A stretch of DNA of 64,000 nt from Alkalihalophilus pseudofirmus OF4 (GCF_000005825.2 NC_013791.2:2666001-2730000); one strand, 5' to 3'. Positions 26,044-34,060 are shown, numbered from the stretch's first letter. Program-made: numbers and translations. Notes: generated by a model not told the origin, from the sequence alone.

Positions 26044-27201
26044 CTATTGAGTCAAAAGTGTACTTGATTTAAACACATTTTTTACTGCTTCTACAGCTTG
26101 TTCTAATTGCTCATTTGTTACAACTAATGGCGGTAAAAGACGCAAAACATTCGGTCCAGCTTGCAATACGAGAAGCTTTTGCTCTCTTAATGCAGCAACT
26201 AATGGCGCTGCTTCATGCTTGCATTCAATCCCGATCATCAGCCCTTTTCCGCGTACCTCAACGATCTCATCCATTTTCTTGCTGAAATCGATTAGCTCAT
26301 TGATGACCCATTTTCCTTTTTTCTTGACATCTTCTAATAAGTTCTCTGTCACTACTTCCTTTAATACCGCATTCACTGCTGCCATCGCTAGAGGATTCCC
26401 GCCAAATGTTGAACCATGACTGCCCGCTTGGAAGTAAGGCGTTAAATGTTCTTTGCCTAGCATTGCACCAACAGGAAACCCATTTCCGAGTCCTTTTGCA
26501 GCAGTAATGATATCTGGTGATAAGCCGTATTGTTCGTAAGCAAACAATGTGCCTGTTCTGCCGATTCCGGTTTGAACTTCATCGATAATAAGCAAGCATC
26601 CGTGCAATTCAGTCACTTCTTTTAACTTATCAGCAAAAGCTTGAGTCATTGGAGTAACCCCGCCTTCCCCTTGGATGACTTCAACCATAATCGCAGCCAC
26701 TTCAGAATCAACGGCATCGCTTAGGGCATTCTCATCATTGTAAGGAAGATACTCAAATTCAGATAGAAGCGGTCCATAGCCTTCATGAACTTTTGATTGG
26801 CCTGTAGCTGACATGCTTCCTATTGTACGGCCATGAAACGACTGATGAAAGCTAAGAATTTTATGTTTGCCCGTTGCTTTCCTAGCGAGCTTGATCGCCG
26901 CTTCATTCGCTTCTGCCCCACTGTTACAAAAGAATACTTTATCTAAAACGCTGTAATCCGTCAGTGTTTTTGCAGCCTGTTCTTGTTGTTTAATTTGAAA
27001 TAGATTGGACACATGCCATAAACTCTCGACTTGTTCTTTCACTGCTTGATTAACTTTTGGATGACAGTGACCTAGATTACAAACAGCAATACCAGCTACA
27101 AAATCGAGATAAGTCACACCAGAGCTATCGACTAATAAAGCTCCCTCTCCACTTACTGGTTCTAACTGCCATCTAGCATATGTAGGAAATAAAGCACTCA
27201 T
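26044..27201 (-). CDS. argD: Acetylornithine aminotransferase (ArgD)
   Basis: PLP enzyme converting N-acetylglutamate semialdehyde to N-acetylornithine. The Schiff-base Lys lies in ITAAKGLGNGFPVGAM; FFCNSGAEANEAAIKLAR, HQSFHGRT, and LIIDEVQTGIGRTG (PLP-ring Asp) are standard for class III aminotransferases. 385 residues, normal. GAGGAGAG precedes the ATG. It follows argB by 13 bases in the operon. Ornithine aminotransferase (RocD) is related, but the operon context and closeness to argB favour ArgD. Confidence 0.96.
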   Translation of the reverse strand: MSALFPTYARWQLEPVSGEGALLVDSSGVTYLDFVAGIAVCNLGHCHPKVNQAVKEQVESLWHVSNLFQIKQQEQAAKTLTDYSVLDKVFFCNSGAEANEAAIKLARKATGKHKILSFHQSFHGRTIGSMSATGQSKVHEGYGPLLSEFEYLPYNDENALSDAVDSEVAAIMVEVIQGEGGVTPMTQAFADKLKEVTELHGCLLIIDEVQTGIGRTGTLFAYEQYGLSPDIITAAKGLGNGFPVGAMLGKEHLTPYFQAGSHGSTFGGNPLAMAAVNAVLKEVVTENLLEDVKKKGKWVINELIDFSKKMDEIVEVRGKGLMIGIECKHEAAPLVAALREQKLLVLQAGPNVLRLLPPLVVTNEQLEQAVEAVKNVFKSSTLLTQ

Positions 27202-27214
27202 TTTTATCTCTCCT

Positions 27215-28000
27215 CTACATCACCGGCTGATTGCTTAGTGATTTTGAAATTTTTGTTCCTATTAGATCTCCATTAAATAATGATTGATCTGATTTCCCGT
27301 TCATGATTGTTACTGATTGCACATTCCCCGTTAAGCTTTTCATAGCGGCTTTTACTTTAGGAATCATCCCGCCATATACCGTACCATCTTCAATCAATTG
27401 ATCAACTTCTTCACAGGTTGCAGATTCTATCAAATCACCATCTTTTAAAATGCCGTCCACATCTGTTACAAATACTAGCTCTTCTGCTTGAGTAGCTCTA
27501 GCAATCGCCGCCGCTGCACTATCTGCATTTACATTATAGTGATGACCTTCTTCATTCATTCCAATTGGAGCTATTACAGGAACGAGATGTTGGTCGAGTA
27601 ATTGATAAATAAGGTCCGTATTAATTTGTACCGGTTCTCCTACAAAGCCTAATTTCTCCTCATCCACTGCTTCAACTTTCATCAGTCCGCCGTCTAAGCC
27701 TGATAACCCGACAGCTAATGTATCAGCTAGTTGAACTTTGGTTACCAGCGCCTTATTTACCTTGCCGCATAGAACCATCTCAACTGCCTGCAAAACATCG
27801 AGGGTAGTCTTTCTTAACCCATTTACAAACGTAGATTCGATGTTTAATTGATTCAGAGTTTGATTGATATGGGGCCCTCCGCCATGAACGATGATCACTT
27901 TCTTACCGCTTTTCACTAAATCGGTAATTGTGTTAAAAAATGATGGGGTTAACTGATCAAGTGTACTTCCGCCGCATTTAATGACGATAAGATCTTTCAT
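27215..28000 (-). CDS. argB: Acetylglutamate kinase (ArgB)
   Basis: Phosphorylates N-acetylglutamate, the second step to ornithine. Amino acid kinase fold with IKCGGSTLD (phosphate binding), IIVHGGGPHINQTL and YNVNADSAAAAIA (substrate and ATP sites), and a catalytic Lys in GGMIPKVKAAM. The ATG at 28000 has AAGGAGG 7 bases upstream; a frame open to 28051 lies inside argJ. 261 residues. It begins 13 bases after the argJ stop, so translation may be coupled. Confidence 0.96.
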   Translation of the reverse strand: MKDLIVIKCGGSTLDQLTPSFFNTITDLVKSGKKVIIVHGGGPHINQTLNQLNIESTFVNGLRKTTLDVLQAVEMVLCGKVNKALVTKVQLADTLAVGLSGLDGGLMKVEAVDEEKLGFVGEPVQINTDLIYQLLDQHLVPVIAPIGMNEEGHHYNVNADSAAAAIARATQAEELVFVTDVDGILKDGDLIESATCEEVDQLIEDGTVYGGMIPKVKAAMKSLTGNVQSVTIMNGKSDQSLFNGDLIGTKISKSLSNQPVM

Positions 28001-28013
28001 AACAGCTTCCTCC

Positions 28014-29249
28014 TTATGTCCGGTAGCCGGCATTAATTCTGACGTATTCATAGGTTAAATCACAGCCCCAAGCTTTGCCGAACCCTTCTCCGACATGAAG
28101 GTCTACTGAAATAATGACTGTATCGTTCTCCTTCATATAAGCTGTCGCTTCTTCTTCAGAAAAAGCTAATGGACTGCTTGACTCCAACGTTTTAATCGGG
28201 CCAATTCCGATATCAATGGTATCTGGATTAATGTCGCATTCACTGTAACCGATCGCGCAAATAATTCGTCCCCAATTGGCATCTGTTCCGTACACCGCTG
28301 ATTTCACTAAGTCAGAGCCGACAATTTGTTTGGCAATTTTCCCAGCTTCCTCATCATTTTTAGCCCCATTTACTTGAACTTCAATTAATTTAGACGCCCC
28401 TTCACCGTCACGGGCAATCAATTTTGATAAATCCTCACATGCTGCTTCTAATGCTTGATAGAAAGCATCCCAATCCGGGTGGCTTGGAGTGAGCGGCTGA
28501 TTGTTTGCGAGGCCCGAAGCCATTACTACGACCATATCATTTGTTGACGTGTCACCGTCGACAGTGATGCGGTTAAAGGTCTTATTCGTAATGGAGGACA
28601 ACGCTGATTGCACGATATCAGGTTCAATATTGGCATCAGTCGTAATAAAGGACAGCATCGTGGCCATATTAGGGTGAATCATCCCAGAGCCTTTAGCTAC
28701 CCCCCCGATTGATATACACTCCCCATCAATCGATGTTTGATAACATGTATGTTTCTGAATCGTATCCGTCGTTAAAATGGCTTGATTAAACGCATAAGCT
28801 GCTTCTTTTGTTGAACTTGGTACAAGCTGGGTAATACCCTTTTCAATTTTATCCATCTGTAAAAATTCACCGATGACACCAGTTGAAGTGACAGCTACTA
28901 GATGATCTTCAATCCCAAAGTGTACAGCGGATAATTGACGCATTTTATAAGCATCCTCTAAGCCTTTCTGACCTGTACAAGCATTTGCATTTCCACTGTT
29001 TACAACAAGTGCTTGGATTTTACCCTCTTTTTGAATACTTTCTTGCGTTACTTTTAACGGTGCTGCCTGCATTTTATTCAATGTATATACAGCAGCTGCA
29101 CTGCAAGGAACGTCGCTGAAAATCGCACCCAGGTCATTTCTTTTTCGTTTAACCCCAGTGTGAACTCCAACAGCACTAAAGCCTTTTGGCGTTGTAATAC
29201 CGCCTTCATCTATTTTTGATATGTGAACCTCTTTACTTAGTACACTCAC
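28014..29249 (-). CDS. argJ: Bifunctional ornithine acetyltransferase / N-acetylglutamate synthase (ArgJ)
   Basis: Recycles the acetyl group from acetylornithine to glutamate and can start the pathway from acetyl-CoA. The Ntn-like self-cleavage site is visible in GSGMIHPNMATMLSF, where the chain splits before the Thr to give alpha and beta subunits. KGFSAVGVHTGVKRKRNDLG and VNSGNANACTGQKG are also conserved. The start is set at the GTG at 29249 (MSVLSKEVHISK) with GGGGTGG 6 bases upstream; the open frame to 29303 lies within argC. 411 residues. The presence of argJ means the acetyl cycle is used rather than a linear route. Confidence 0.95.
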   Translation of the reverse strand: MSVLSKEVHISKIDEGGITTPKGFSAVGVHTGVKRKRNDLGAIFSDVPCSAAAVYTLNKMQAAPLKVTQESIQKEGKIQALVVNSGNANACTGQKGLEDAYKMRQLSAVHFGIEDHLVAVTSTGVIGEFLQMDKIEKGITQLVPSSTKEAAYAFNQAILTTDTIQKHTCYQTSIDGECISIGGVAKGSGMIHPNMATMLSFITTDANIEPDIVQSALSSITNKTFNRITVDGDTSTNDMVVVMASGLANNQPLTPSHPDWDAFYQALEAACEDLSKLIARDGEGASKLIEVQVNGAKNDEEAGKIAKQIVGSDLVKSAVYGTDANWGRIICAIGYSECDINPDTIDIGIGPIKTLESSSPLAFSEEEATAYMKENDTVIISVDLHVGEGFGKAWGCDLTYEYVRINAGYRT

Positions 29250-29262
29250 TTCATCCACCCCT

Positions 29263-30300
29263 TTATGGATAGGTTGGCACCACATTAAGACCTGTTGCTT
29301 CATCCCATCCGTTCATAATGTTCCAGTTTTGAATCGCTTGCCCTGAAGCTCCTTTTACCACATTATCAATCACGGAAATGACTGTTATTCTATTTGTTCG
29401 TTCGTCATAACCGATCCCGATATCGCAAAAGTTGCTTCCATATACTTCTTTTGTTGCTGGGTATGAGCCAGCTGGCCTTATTCGAACAAAACGGCTCTCA
29501 TTATACGTTTCTTCGTATAATCCTCTGAGCGCTGCTTCTGAAGTAGGTTTGATGGAGACTCCATACATCGTTGCCATAATTCCTCTAACCATCGGAACAA
29601 GATGAGGCTGGAATGTAATAGCGCCTGCCTTGTCATTCCAAGACTTCAATACTTGCTCGATTTCAGGAATATGCTTGTGGGTATTCACTTGATAAGCTTT
29701 AAAATTCTCATTCATCTCACTAAAATGGGTCATTAGGCTTGGCGTACGGCCAGCACCAGATGTCCCTGACTTCGCATCAATAATAATTGAATTTGGATCG
29801 ATCAACCCTTCTTTAATAAGCGGAGCAAGCCCTAATAAAATCGCAGTAGGGTAACAGCCTGGGTTAGCAATGATATCAGCTTCTTTTATCTCGGCCTGAT
29901 TCCATTCCGATAGTCCGTATACCGCTTGATTTAAGAGATTACTAGATGCAGATGGGCGCTTATACCAAGCGGTGTAAGTATCAGGATCTTCTAATCGCAA
30001 GTCTCCTGACAAGTCGATGACTTGAGCGCCGTGTTGAGCTAATAATGCAGTCAATTCACTTGATACCCCAGGAGGAGTAGCTAGAAAAACAATATCTACT
30101 TCACTTGCGACCTTTTGTGCATCAAGTTCTTCTAATTTTTGTTCATACATTGCTGTTAAATGAGGATAAGATTCATGAATATGCAAATCCTGTTTTGAAG
30201 ATGTATACGTGATGATTTCTTCTGCCTCGGGATGCTGCCATAACAGGCGCAGCAGATCGGCTCCACCATAACCTGTAGCACCAATAATTCCAACCTTCAC
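29263..30300 (-). CDS. argC: N-acetyl-gamma-glutamyl-phosphate reductase (ArgC)
   Basis: NADPH-dependent third step of ornithine synthesis. N-terminal Rossmann fold GIIGATGYGGADLLRLL; catalytic Cys in IANPGCYPTAILLGL; HKHIPEIEQVL carries the conserved His. The start is GTG with GGAGAG 7 bases upstream. 345 residues. It is the first gene of the operon argCJBD-carAB-argF, directly behind a sigma-A promoter overlapped by ARG boxes. Confidence 0.96.
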   Translation of the reverse strand: MKVGIIGATGYGGADLLRLLWQHPEAEEIITYTSSKQDLHIHESYPHLTAMYEQKLEELDAQKVASEVDIVFLATPPGVSSELTALLAQHGAQVIDLSGDLRLEDPDTYTAWYKRPSASSNLLNQAVYGLSEWNQAEIKEADIIANPGCYPTAILLGLAPLIKEGLIDPNSIIIDAKSGTSGAGRTPSLMTHFSEMNENFKAYQVNTHKHIPEIEQVLKSWNDKAGAITFQPHLVPMVRGIMATMYGVSIKPTSEAALRGLYEETYNESRFVRIRPAGSYPATKEVYGSNFCDIGIGYDERTNRITVISVIDNVVKGASGQAIQNWNIMNGWDEATGLNVVPTYP

Positions 30301-30344
30301 AATTCAACTCTCCATTTCCGCGTCTCGCATTTATCTTGTTTCCC

Positions 30345-30373
30345 ATTATAAGTATGAATAAAAATAAATTCAA
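30345..30373 (-). promoter_or_regulatory. Sigma-A promoter of the arginine operon
   Basis: On the minus strand TTGAAT (30368-30373), 17 bases, then a perfect TATAAT (30345-30350), 45 bases before the argC start. Confidence 0.85.
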
Positions 30374-30388
30374 CTGTATTTTTATTTT
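30355..30388. promoter_or_regulatory. Two tandem ARG boxes (AhrC/ArgR operator) at argC
   Basis: TGAATAAAAATAAA (30355-30368) and TGTATTTTTATTTT (30375-30388) each fit TGnATwwwwATnCA with one or two mismatches and are 20 bases apart, two helix turns. They cover the spacer and -35, the usual layout for arginine repression. Confidence 0.7.
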
Positions 30389-30423
30389 ATTTTTCATTTA
30401 TCTAAATTTTCTTCTTTAGACAA

Positions 30424-30448
30424 CAAAAAAACGCGGCATCTAACCGCG
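30424..30448 (-). terminator. Terminator of the ctaG-SCO-peroxiredoxin operon
   Basis: A CGCGG/CCGCG stem (30432-30436 with 30444-30448) is followed on the minus strand by T7. Confidence 0.75.
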
Positions 30449-30456
30449 CTTCTCTG

Positions 30457-30987
30457 TTAATTATTTAATTCTTCCAGCTGTTCGTGAATACGTTCAGCTG
30501 TTTCTTCAATTTGTTCGCCCCATAAATCATTGATTTCATGATAAACATAAGCACCATTTTCATCTAGGATACTTACCCCGCGATAAGACATTTCATCATT
30601 TTTCATGTTGACTTCTTCAAGCACTTCAAATGATTGGTCTGTTAAAAACGAGTACGTAAAAGCACCAGCTTCTTTTAATCGGTTATGATTATCAGGGCTG
30701 TCTACGCTAATAGCATATAGATCTGCATCCATATCATCCAATAAATGAATATTCTCCTGCAACTGAACTAGTTGCTGCTGACAGAGTCCTCAGCCAACTT
30801 CAGTGAAGTGAAATAGCACAGTAGCACGATCTTTATTAGTTAGAGAAACTTCTTGATTATCCTCATTAATAAGAGAAAGTTCACCGCTTGGCTCTCCGTC
30901 TTCCTCTGTACCGCAAGCTTGCAGCATAAGGGCAATCGCAGCCACAATAAGTAATAAAAGCGAACGGCGTTTTATCCAGTTTTTCAT
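30457..30987 (-). CDS. Peroxiredoxin/thioredoxin-like lipoprotein with in-frame TGA at the UxxC position (candidate selenoprotein)
   Basis: Two apparent short frames (30790-31011 and 30457-30762) are in the same phase and joined by one TGA at 30790-30792. Read through, they give a 176-residue protein: lipoprotein signal with Cys25 (MLQAC), a redoxin strand ATVLFHFTEVG, residue 66 encoded by TGA, then Gly-Leu-Cys69 and LVQLQENI. It aligns without a gap to the peroxiredoxin-like pattern VLVFYRG-xWCPYC, with TGA at the first active-site Cys. Codons downstream show no further stop for 110 codons, and conserved AhpC/TSA features follow (LYAISVDSPDNHNRL, FLTDQSFEVLEEV). The start is ATG at 30987 (GGAGGTG 7 bases upstream). 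It probably lies in an operon with ctaG and SCO. A nonsense mutation or Trp misreading of UGA is the alternative. Confidence 0.72.
30759..30792 (-). promoter_or_regulatory. SECIS-like hairpin following the TGA codon
   Basis: After the TGA (30792-30790) come 20 bases, whose last six (GCAACT) pair perfectly with AGTTGC around the loop AGTTC (loop 30769-30765). A G in the second loop position, a short apical loop and a 16-37 base distance from UGA fit the bacterial SECIS description. The lower stem is imperfect. Confidence 0.5.
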
Positions 30988-31086
30988 TTTTTCACCTCCA
31001 CTTACAATCAATTTGAGTTACTCACTAGTAGAAGCTTATGAAAAAGGCTTTGATGAGTCAACTAATCTGTTTGCCAAACACTTTAT

Positions 31087-31125
31087 TTAGTTAACCGTCT
31101 TACTTAACCGTTTTAGTTAACCGTC
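31087..31125. repeat. Three tandem 13-base repeats at the 3' end of the SCO gene
   Basis: TTAGTTAACCGTC, TTACTTAACCGTT and TTAGTTAACCGTC follow each other without a gap. The last copy (31113-31125) contains the SCO stop codon; the other two lie just downstream of it. Confidence 0.9.
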
Positions 31126-31703
31126 GCCTTTAAATCTTTTACAATTTCAGTTTGGTCGCTTTGCAGTCCATCATATTTTCTAATTACATTGCCTTCTGGG
31201 TCTACTAAGTAAAAGCTTGTACTATGCATAATCTCATCACTATCTTCTACATCTTGTACAATCGCAGCGAACGCTTCCTTTGAAAGGTCACCTATTTCCT
31301 CTTGCGAATAGCCAGTTAAAAAATTCCAATAGTTAAAATCGGCCCCGACATTCGTTCCGTACTTATGAAGAACCTCTGGTGTATCTTGTTTGGGATCTAC
31401 TGTAAATGAAATGAATTTCATTTCTTTCCCTTCTGCAATCATCACATCTTGAAGGCGCTGCATATTAGGAGTCATTGTCGGACAAACAGAAGGACATTGG
31501 GTAAAAATCATCGTAGCAAGCCAGTAGTCACCTTCAAGATCACTTTTACCAAACGGTTCTCCATCTTGATTTGTAAATTCAAATTCAGGCATTTCTAAAT
31601 TACCGCCTGAAATATCAAATTCGGAGTTTCCTCCCATACCATAAATCCAGCCGCAGCCAGATAAAAAGAACATGCTTATTAAAACGACGATCCATTTCTT
31701 CAT
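31113..31703 (-). CDS. SCO1/SenC family copper chaperone lipoprotein
   Basis: Membrane-anchored thioredoxin-fold protein that helps place copper in the CuA centre of cytochrome c oxidase. Lipobox LSGC (Cys17), then the copper-binding CPSVC (CxxxC) in MIFTQCPSVCPTMTPNM and the third ligand His in DEIMHSTSFYLVDPEG. 196 residues, close to B. subtilis BsSCO (YpmQ). It follows ctaG by 18 bases and precedes the peroxiredoxin-like gene by about 125 bases, all in one direction, so the three probably form an oxidase-maturation operon. Confidence 0.93.
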   Translation of the reverse strand: MKKWIVVLISMFFLSGCGWIYGMGGNSEFDISGGNLEMPEFEFTNQDGEPFGKSDLEGDYWLATMIFTQCPSVCPTMTPNMQRLQDVMIAEGKEMKFISFTVDPKQDTPEVLHKYGTNVGADFNYWNFLTGYSQEEIGDLSKEAFAAIVQDVEDSDEIMHSTSFYLVDPEGNVIRKYDGLQSDQTEIVKDLKATVN

Positions 31704-31721
31704 TTTTTATCCTCTTTCACA

Positions 31722-32639
31722 TTATGATTTTGGAACGGGAATATCACTGATTGTTAATGCCCCGTCCTGCTGTTTCTCTTTTTTCAGCCATTGCTTAAAT
31801 ACGTACCCAATCGTAAAGCCATACGTAATTTCTTGCATGATCTTCATTAGAACCCCTGCAAGCTGCTGGTCCATTCTCGTTTCTAAAAAGGCAAATGAGT
31901 TCGGCCCGCTAAACACCGACATCGGCACATCTGCACCGGCCGGCAGACAATAAGCCATCACAGAAGCCCAGACGCTGGGGTCTGTATAGGTTTGATACAG
32001 CGGTTCTGGGGCAAAAATAATTAATGCACACGCTGGTGTAATGAGAATACCATTTGCAAAAATATAACCAATTCTTCTTAGGTCTGATAACTGTGATGTA
32101 GAAGGAACCGGTGCTAACATATGCCACCACATTAACGTTGCTGCAATAAATAGAACTTGCTGATACAAACTATGCAGGATCTCTGACTGCATCAACGTGT
32201 CAAACATAAATGGGACATGATACAATGAAAAAAGTCCGTTAAATAAGAATAAAGCCATGATTGGGCTCCATATGATTTTAAAGACCGGCCCTAGAGCTGT
32301 GTGCTTAAATTTATTAATAAGAGCTGTAAACACCCATTGAGGCGTGCCAAGCAGCATTAGAGGTACAGCTACAAAATAGGCAAAAACCATTTGCGTCATA
32401 TGGAAAGTAATCATAATATGCCCAGCTACATACAGTGGACTTCCCCATCCAACATATAAAGCAATCAACCCAAGGGAAAAGTATATTTTCTTTCTCAAAG
32501 GAACAACGTCTGCATCCTTAAAACGGACACGCCCTTTGGTTACAATATAAAAATAAATCGCACCAACTATTAAAAGTACAACAATTAACTCTGGAGTCCA
32601 TAATGCACGCGCCCCAAAGTTAGTAAATAATGTCTCCAT
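31722..32639 (-). CDS. ctaG: Cytochrome c oxidase assembly factor CtaG
   Basis: Polytopic membrane protein (about seven helices, 305 residues) of the caa3-type CtaG family, needed in B. subtilis for active cytochrome caa3 oxidase, probably through copper delivery. Conserved His/Met segments that could bind metal are seen: AGHIMITFHMTQMVFAYF, LYHVPFMFD and MWWHMLAPVP. AAAGGAGG precedes the ATG. Although called CtaG, it is unrelated to the Cox11-type CtaG of proteobacteria. It is the first gene of the operon with SCO; the oxidase subunit genes themselves are not in the window. Confidence 0.93.
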   Translation of the reverse strand: METLFTNFGARALWTPELIVVLLIVGAIYFYIVTKGRVRFKDADVVPLRKKIYFSLGLIALYVGWGSPLYVAGHIMITFHMTQMVFAYFVAVPLMLLGTPQWVFTALINKFKHTALGPVFKIIWSPIMALFLFNGLFSLYHVPFMFDTLMQSEILHSLYQQVLFIAATLMWWHMLAPVPSTSQLSDLRRIGYIFANGILITPACALIIFAPEPLYQTYTDPSVWASVMAYCLPAGADVPMSVFSGPNSFAFLETRMDQQLAGVLMKIMQEITYGFTIGYVFKQWLKKEKQQDGALTISDIPVPKS

Positions 32640-32675
32640 TATGCGCTTCCTCCTTTATGGAGAGTAATGTAATTC

Positions 32676-32693
32676 ATACAGCATGTACTGTAT
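32676..32693. promoter_or_regulatory. Inverted repeat in the ctaG/HAD divergent region
   Basis: ATACAG-CATGTA-CTGTAT is a perfect 6-base dyad with a 6-base spacer, 37 bases upstream of ctaG. It may be an operator for one or both divergent genes; no regulator is known. Confidence 0.35.
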
Positions 32694-32788
32694 ACATCAA
32701 TACTATATCATATAATGCAACGAGATTTTTTGGAGGAATAAGGACATTTTGTTACCTAATTTAGTGAGAGATAAAAGGAGAGATAACT

Positions 32789-33598
32789 ATGTCTAATCAA
32801 CATCTAATTGCCCTAGACCTTGACGGAACACTGCTTACTGATCAAAAAACGATTTCTTCCCGGTCGAAGGAAGTGATAAACAAAGCAAGAGATGCAGGGC
32901 ATATCGTAGTCATTTCAACCGGACGCCCTTACCGTGCGAGCATGCAGTATTATCATGAACTGCAGCTAGATACAGCCATTGTTAACTTTAACGGCGCTTT
33001 TACGCATCATCCGAAAGATTCAAGCTTTGGCACCTATCATTCACCTCTTGACCTAAACACGGCTAAGACAGTAATTGAAACATGCGAAGCATTTGATGTC
33101 AGCAATATCATGGTAGAAGTAATTGATGACTTTTATCTTCGTTACTTTGATAAAGTTTTTGTTGATACGTTTACAGCAGGGTCAAGTCCTGTTGATCATG
33201 GTAATTTACTTCATATCTTGCGGGATGATCCTACAGCTATTCTTATCCACCCAAATGAACAAAATGAAAAACAATTGCGTGATTTAATTAAAGATGCGCA
33301 TGCAGAAGTGATTGATCAACGAACATGGGGAGCACCTTGGAATGTAATTGAGATTGTTAAGGCTGGTATGAACAAAGCGGTCGGCCTGAAGAAAGTTTCT
33401 GACTTTTACGGTATTCCACGTGATCGAATTATTGCCTTTGGTGATGAAGATAATGACTTTGAGATGATTGAATTTGCAGGTCAAGGAGTCGCTATGGAAA
33501 ATGGGATTGATGCGTTAAAAAACCTGGCAAATGCGACAACTAAGTCAAATGAAGAAGATGGCATTGCCTTATATTTAGAAGAAGCACTAAATCTCTAA
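32789..33598 (+). CDS. HAD-superfamily Cof-type phosphatase (YitU-like)
   Basis: Cytoplasmic phosphatase of the Cof/IIB subgroup, usually acting on sugar phosphates or flavin/pyridoxal phosphates. Motif I ALDLDGTLL (residues 8-16), motif II ISTGRP, a Lys in EIVKAGMNKAVGL, and motif III/IV AFGDEDNDFEMIEFAG are all intact. The cap domain lies between residues 85 and 190. 269 residues. GGAGAG before the ATG. In B. subtilis yitU sits next to yizC and near the ipi and argC genes, and a small DUF3813-like gene follows here too, so YitU is the likely counterpart. Confidence 0.88.
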   Translation: MSNQHLIALDLDGTLLTDQKTISSRSKEVINKARDAGHIVVISTGRPYRASMQYYHELQLDTAIVNFNGAFTHHPKDSSFGTYHSPLDLNTAKTVIETCEAFDVSNIMVEVIDDFYLRYFDKVFVDTFTAGSSPVDHGNLLHILRDDPTAILIHPNEQNEKQLRDLIKDAHAEVIDQRTWGAPWNVIEIVKAGMNKAVGLKKVSDFYGIPRDRIIAFGDEDNDFEMIEFAGQGVAMENGIDALKNLANATTKSNEEDGIALYLEEALNL

Positions 33599-33669
33599 AA
33601 CCACTGCATGTTCACCATTACGTTTGGACAACTTATTAGTGAATCCCATTGTCCAAAGGAGAGATGAAC

Positions 33670-33807
33670 ATGAGCAAACATTCTAGATCAAAGCGTGCAA
33701 TCCAGCAAGGTAAGGATGCGGTACAGCCTGCAAATGAAACAGAAGGTTTACCAAGTATGAAGCAAAGAGAACAATCCAACCAGCGTAATCAGCGAGGTGA
33801 GCAGTAA
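33670..33807 (+). CDS. Small basic protein of 45 residues, unknown
   Basis: A short frame with AAAGGAGA 7 bases before the ATG at 33670. The product is hydrophilic, rich in Gln, Arg, Ser, Lys and Asn (begins MSKHSRSKRAIQQGKD), with no cysteine or hydrophobic stretch. Its TAA overlaps the ATG of the next gene (TAATG), strong evidence for real, coupled translation. Composition resembles small spore or stress proteins of bacilli, but I do not recognise a family. Confidence 0.65.
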   Translation: MSKHSRSKRAIQQGKDAVQPANETEGLPSMKQREQSNQRNQRGEQ

Positions 33808-34034
33808 TGGGAAATATGCTGTATCAAGAAGCTCGCGAAGCGGTTGCACGTGCGGAGTTATTAGCTCTTGCAGCTGAAACAGATATTCAAAGGGAAGCTG
33901 TTCAAAAAGAAATTCAACGTGCTAAAAATGCACTGAATTCCGCGTTTCATAATTCCTCAATGGCAGAACAAGAGCAGCTTGGCCACATGCAAACTCAACT
34001 GCAAAACATTACGTCTATGGGGCAGTTTGAATAA
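33807..34034 (+). CDS. Small helical protein, DUF3813/YizC-like
   Basis: A 75-residue protein predicted to be two long helices (MLYQEAREAVARAELLALAA and IQREIQRAKNALNSAF-type heptads, ending GQFE). GAGGTGA lies 6 bases before the ATG, inside the end of the preceding gene. In B. subtilis a comparable small gene, yizC, accompanies yitU; the match is from memory of context and general sequence character, so moderate confidence only. A terminator follows. Confidence 0.68.
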   Translation: MGNMLYQEAREAVARAELLALAAETDIQREAVQKEIQRAKNALNSAFHNSSMAEQEQLGHMQTQLQNITSMGQFE

Positions 34035-34060
34035 CAAAAACAGACCGCTTTATGAATGAA

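Noticed and set aside
28001-28051. Longer N-terminus of ArgB
   Set aside because: It lies inside argJ; the ATG at 28000 has AAGGAGG and gives the normal protein start.
30457-31011. Two separate short genes, a truncated lipoprotein and a small redoxin fragment
   Set aside because: Both parts are in the same phase with one TGA between them, and the fragment at 30762 has no ribosome binding site. A single gene with a recoded or mutated TGA explains all the evidence better.
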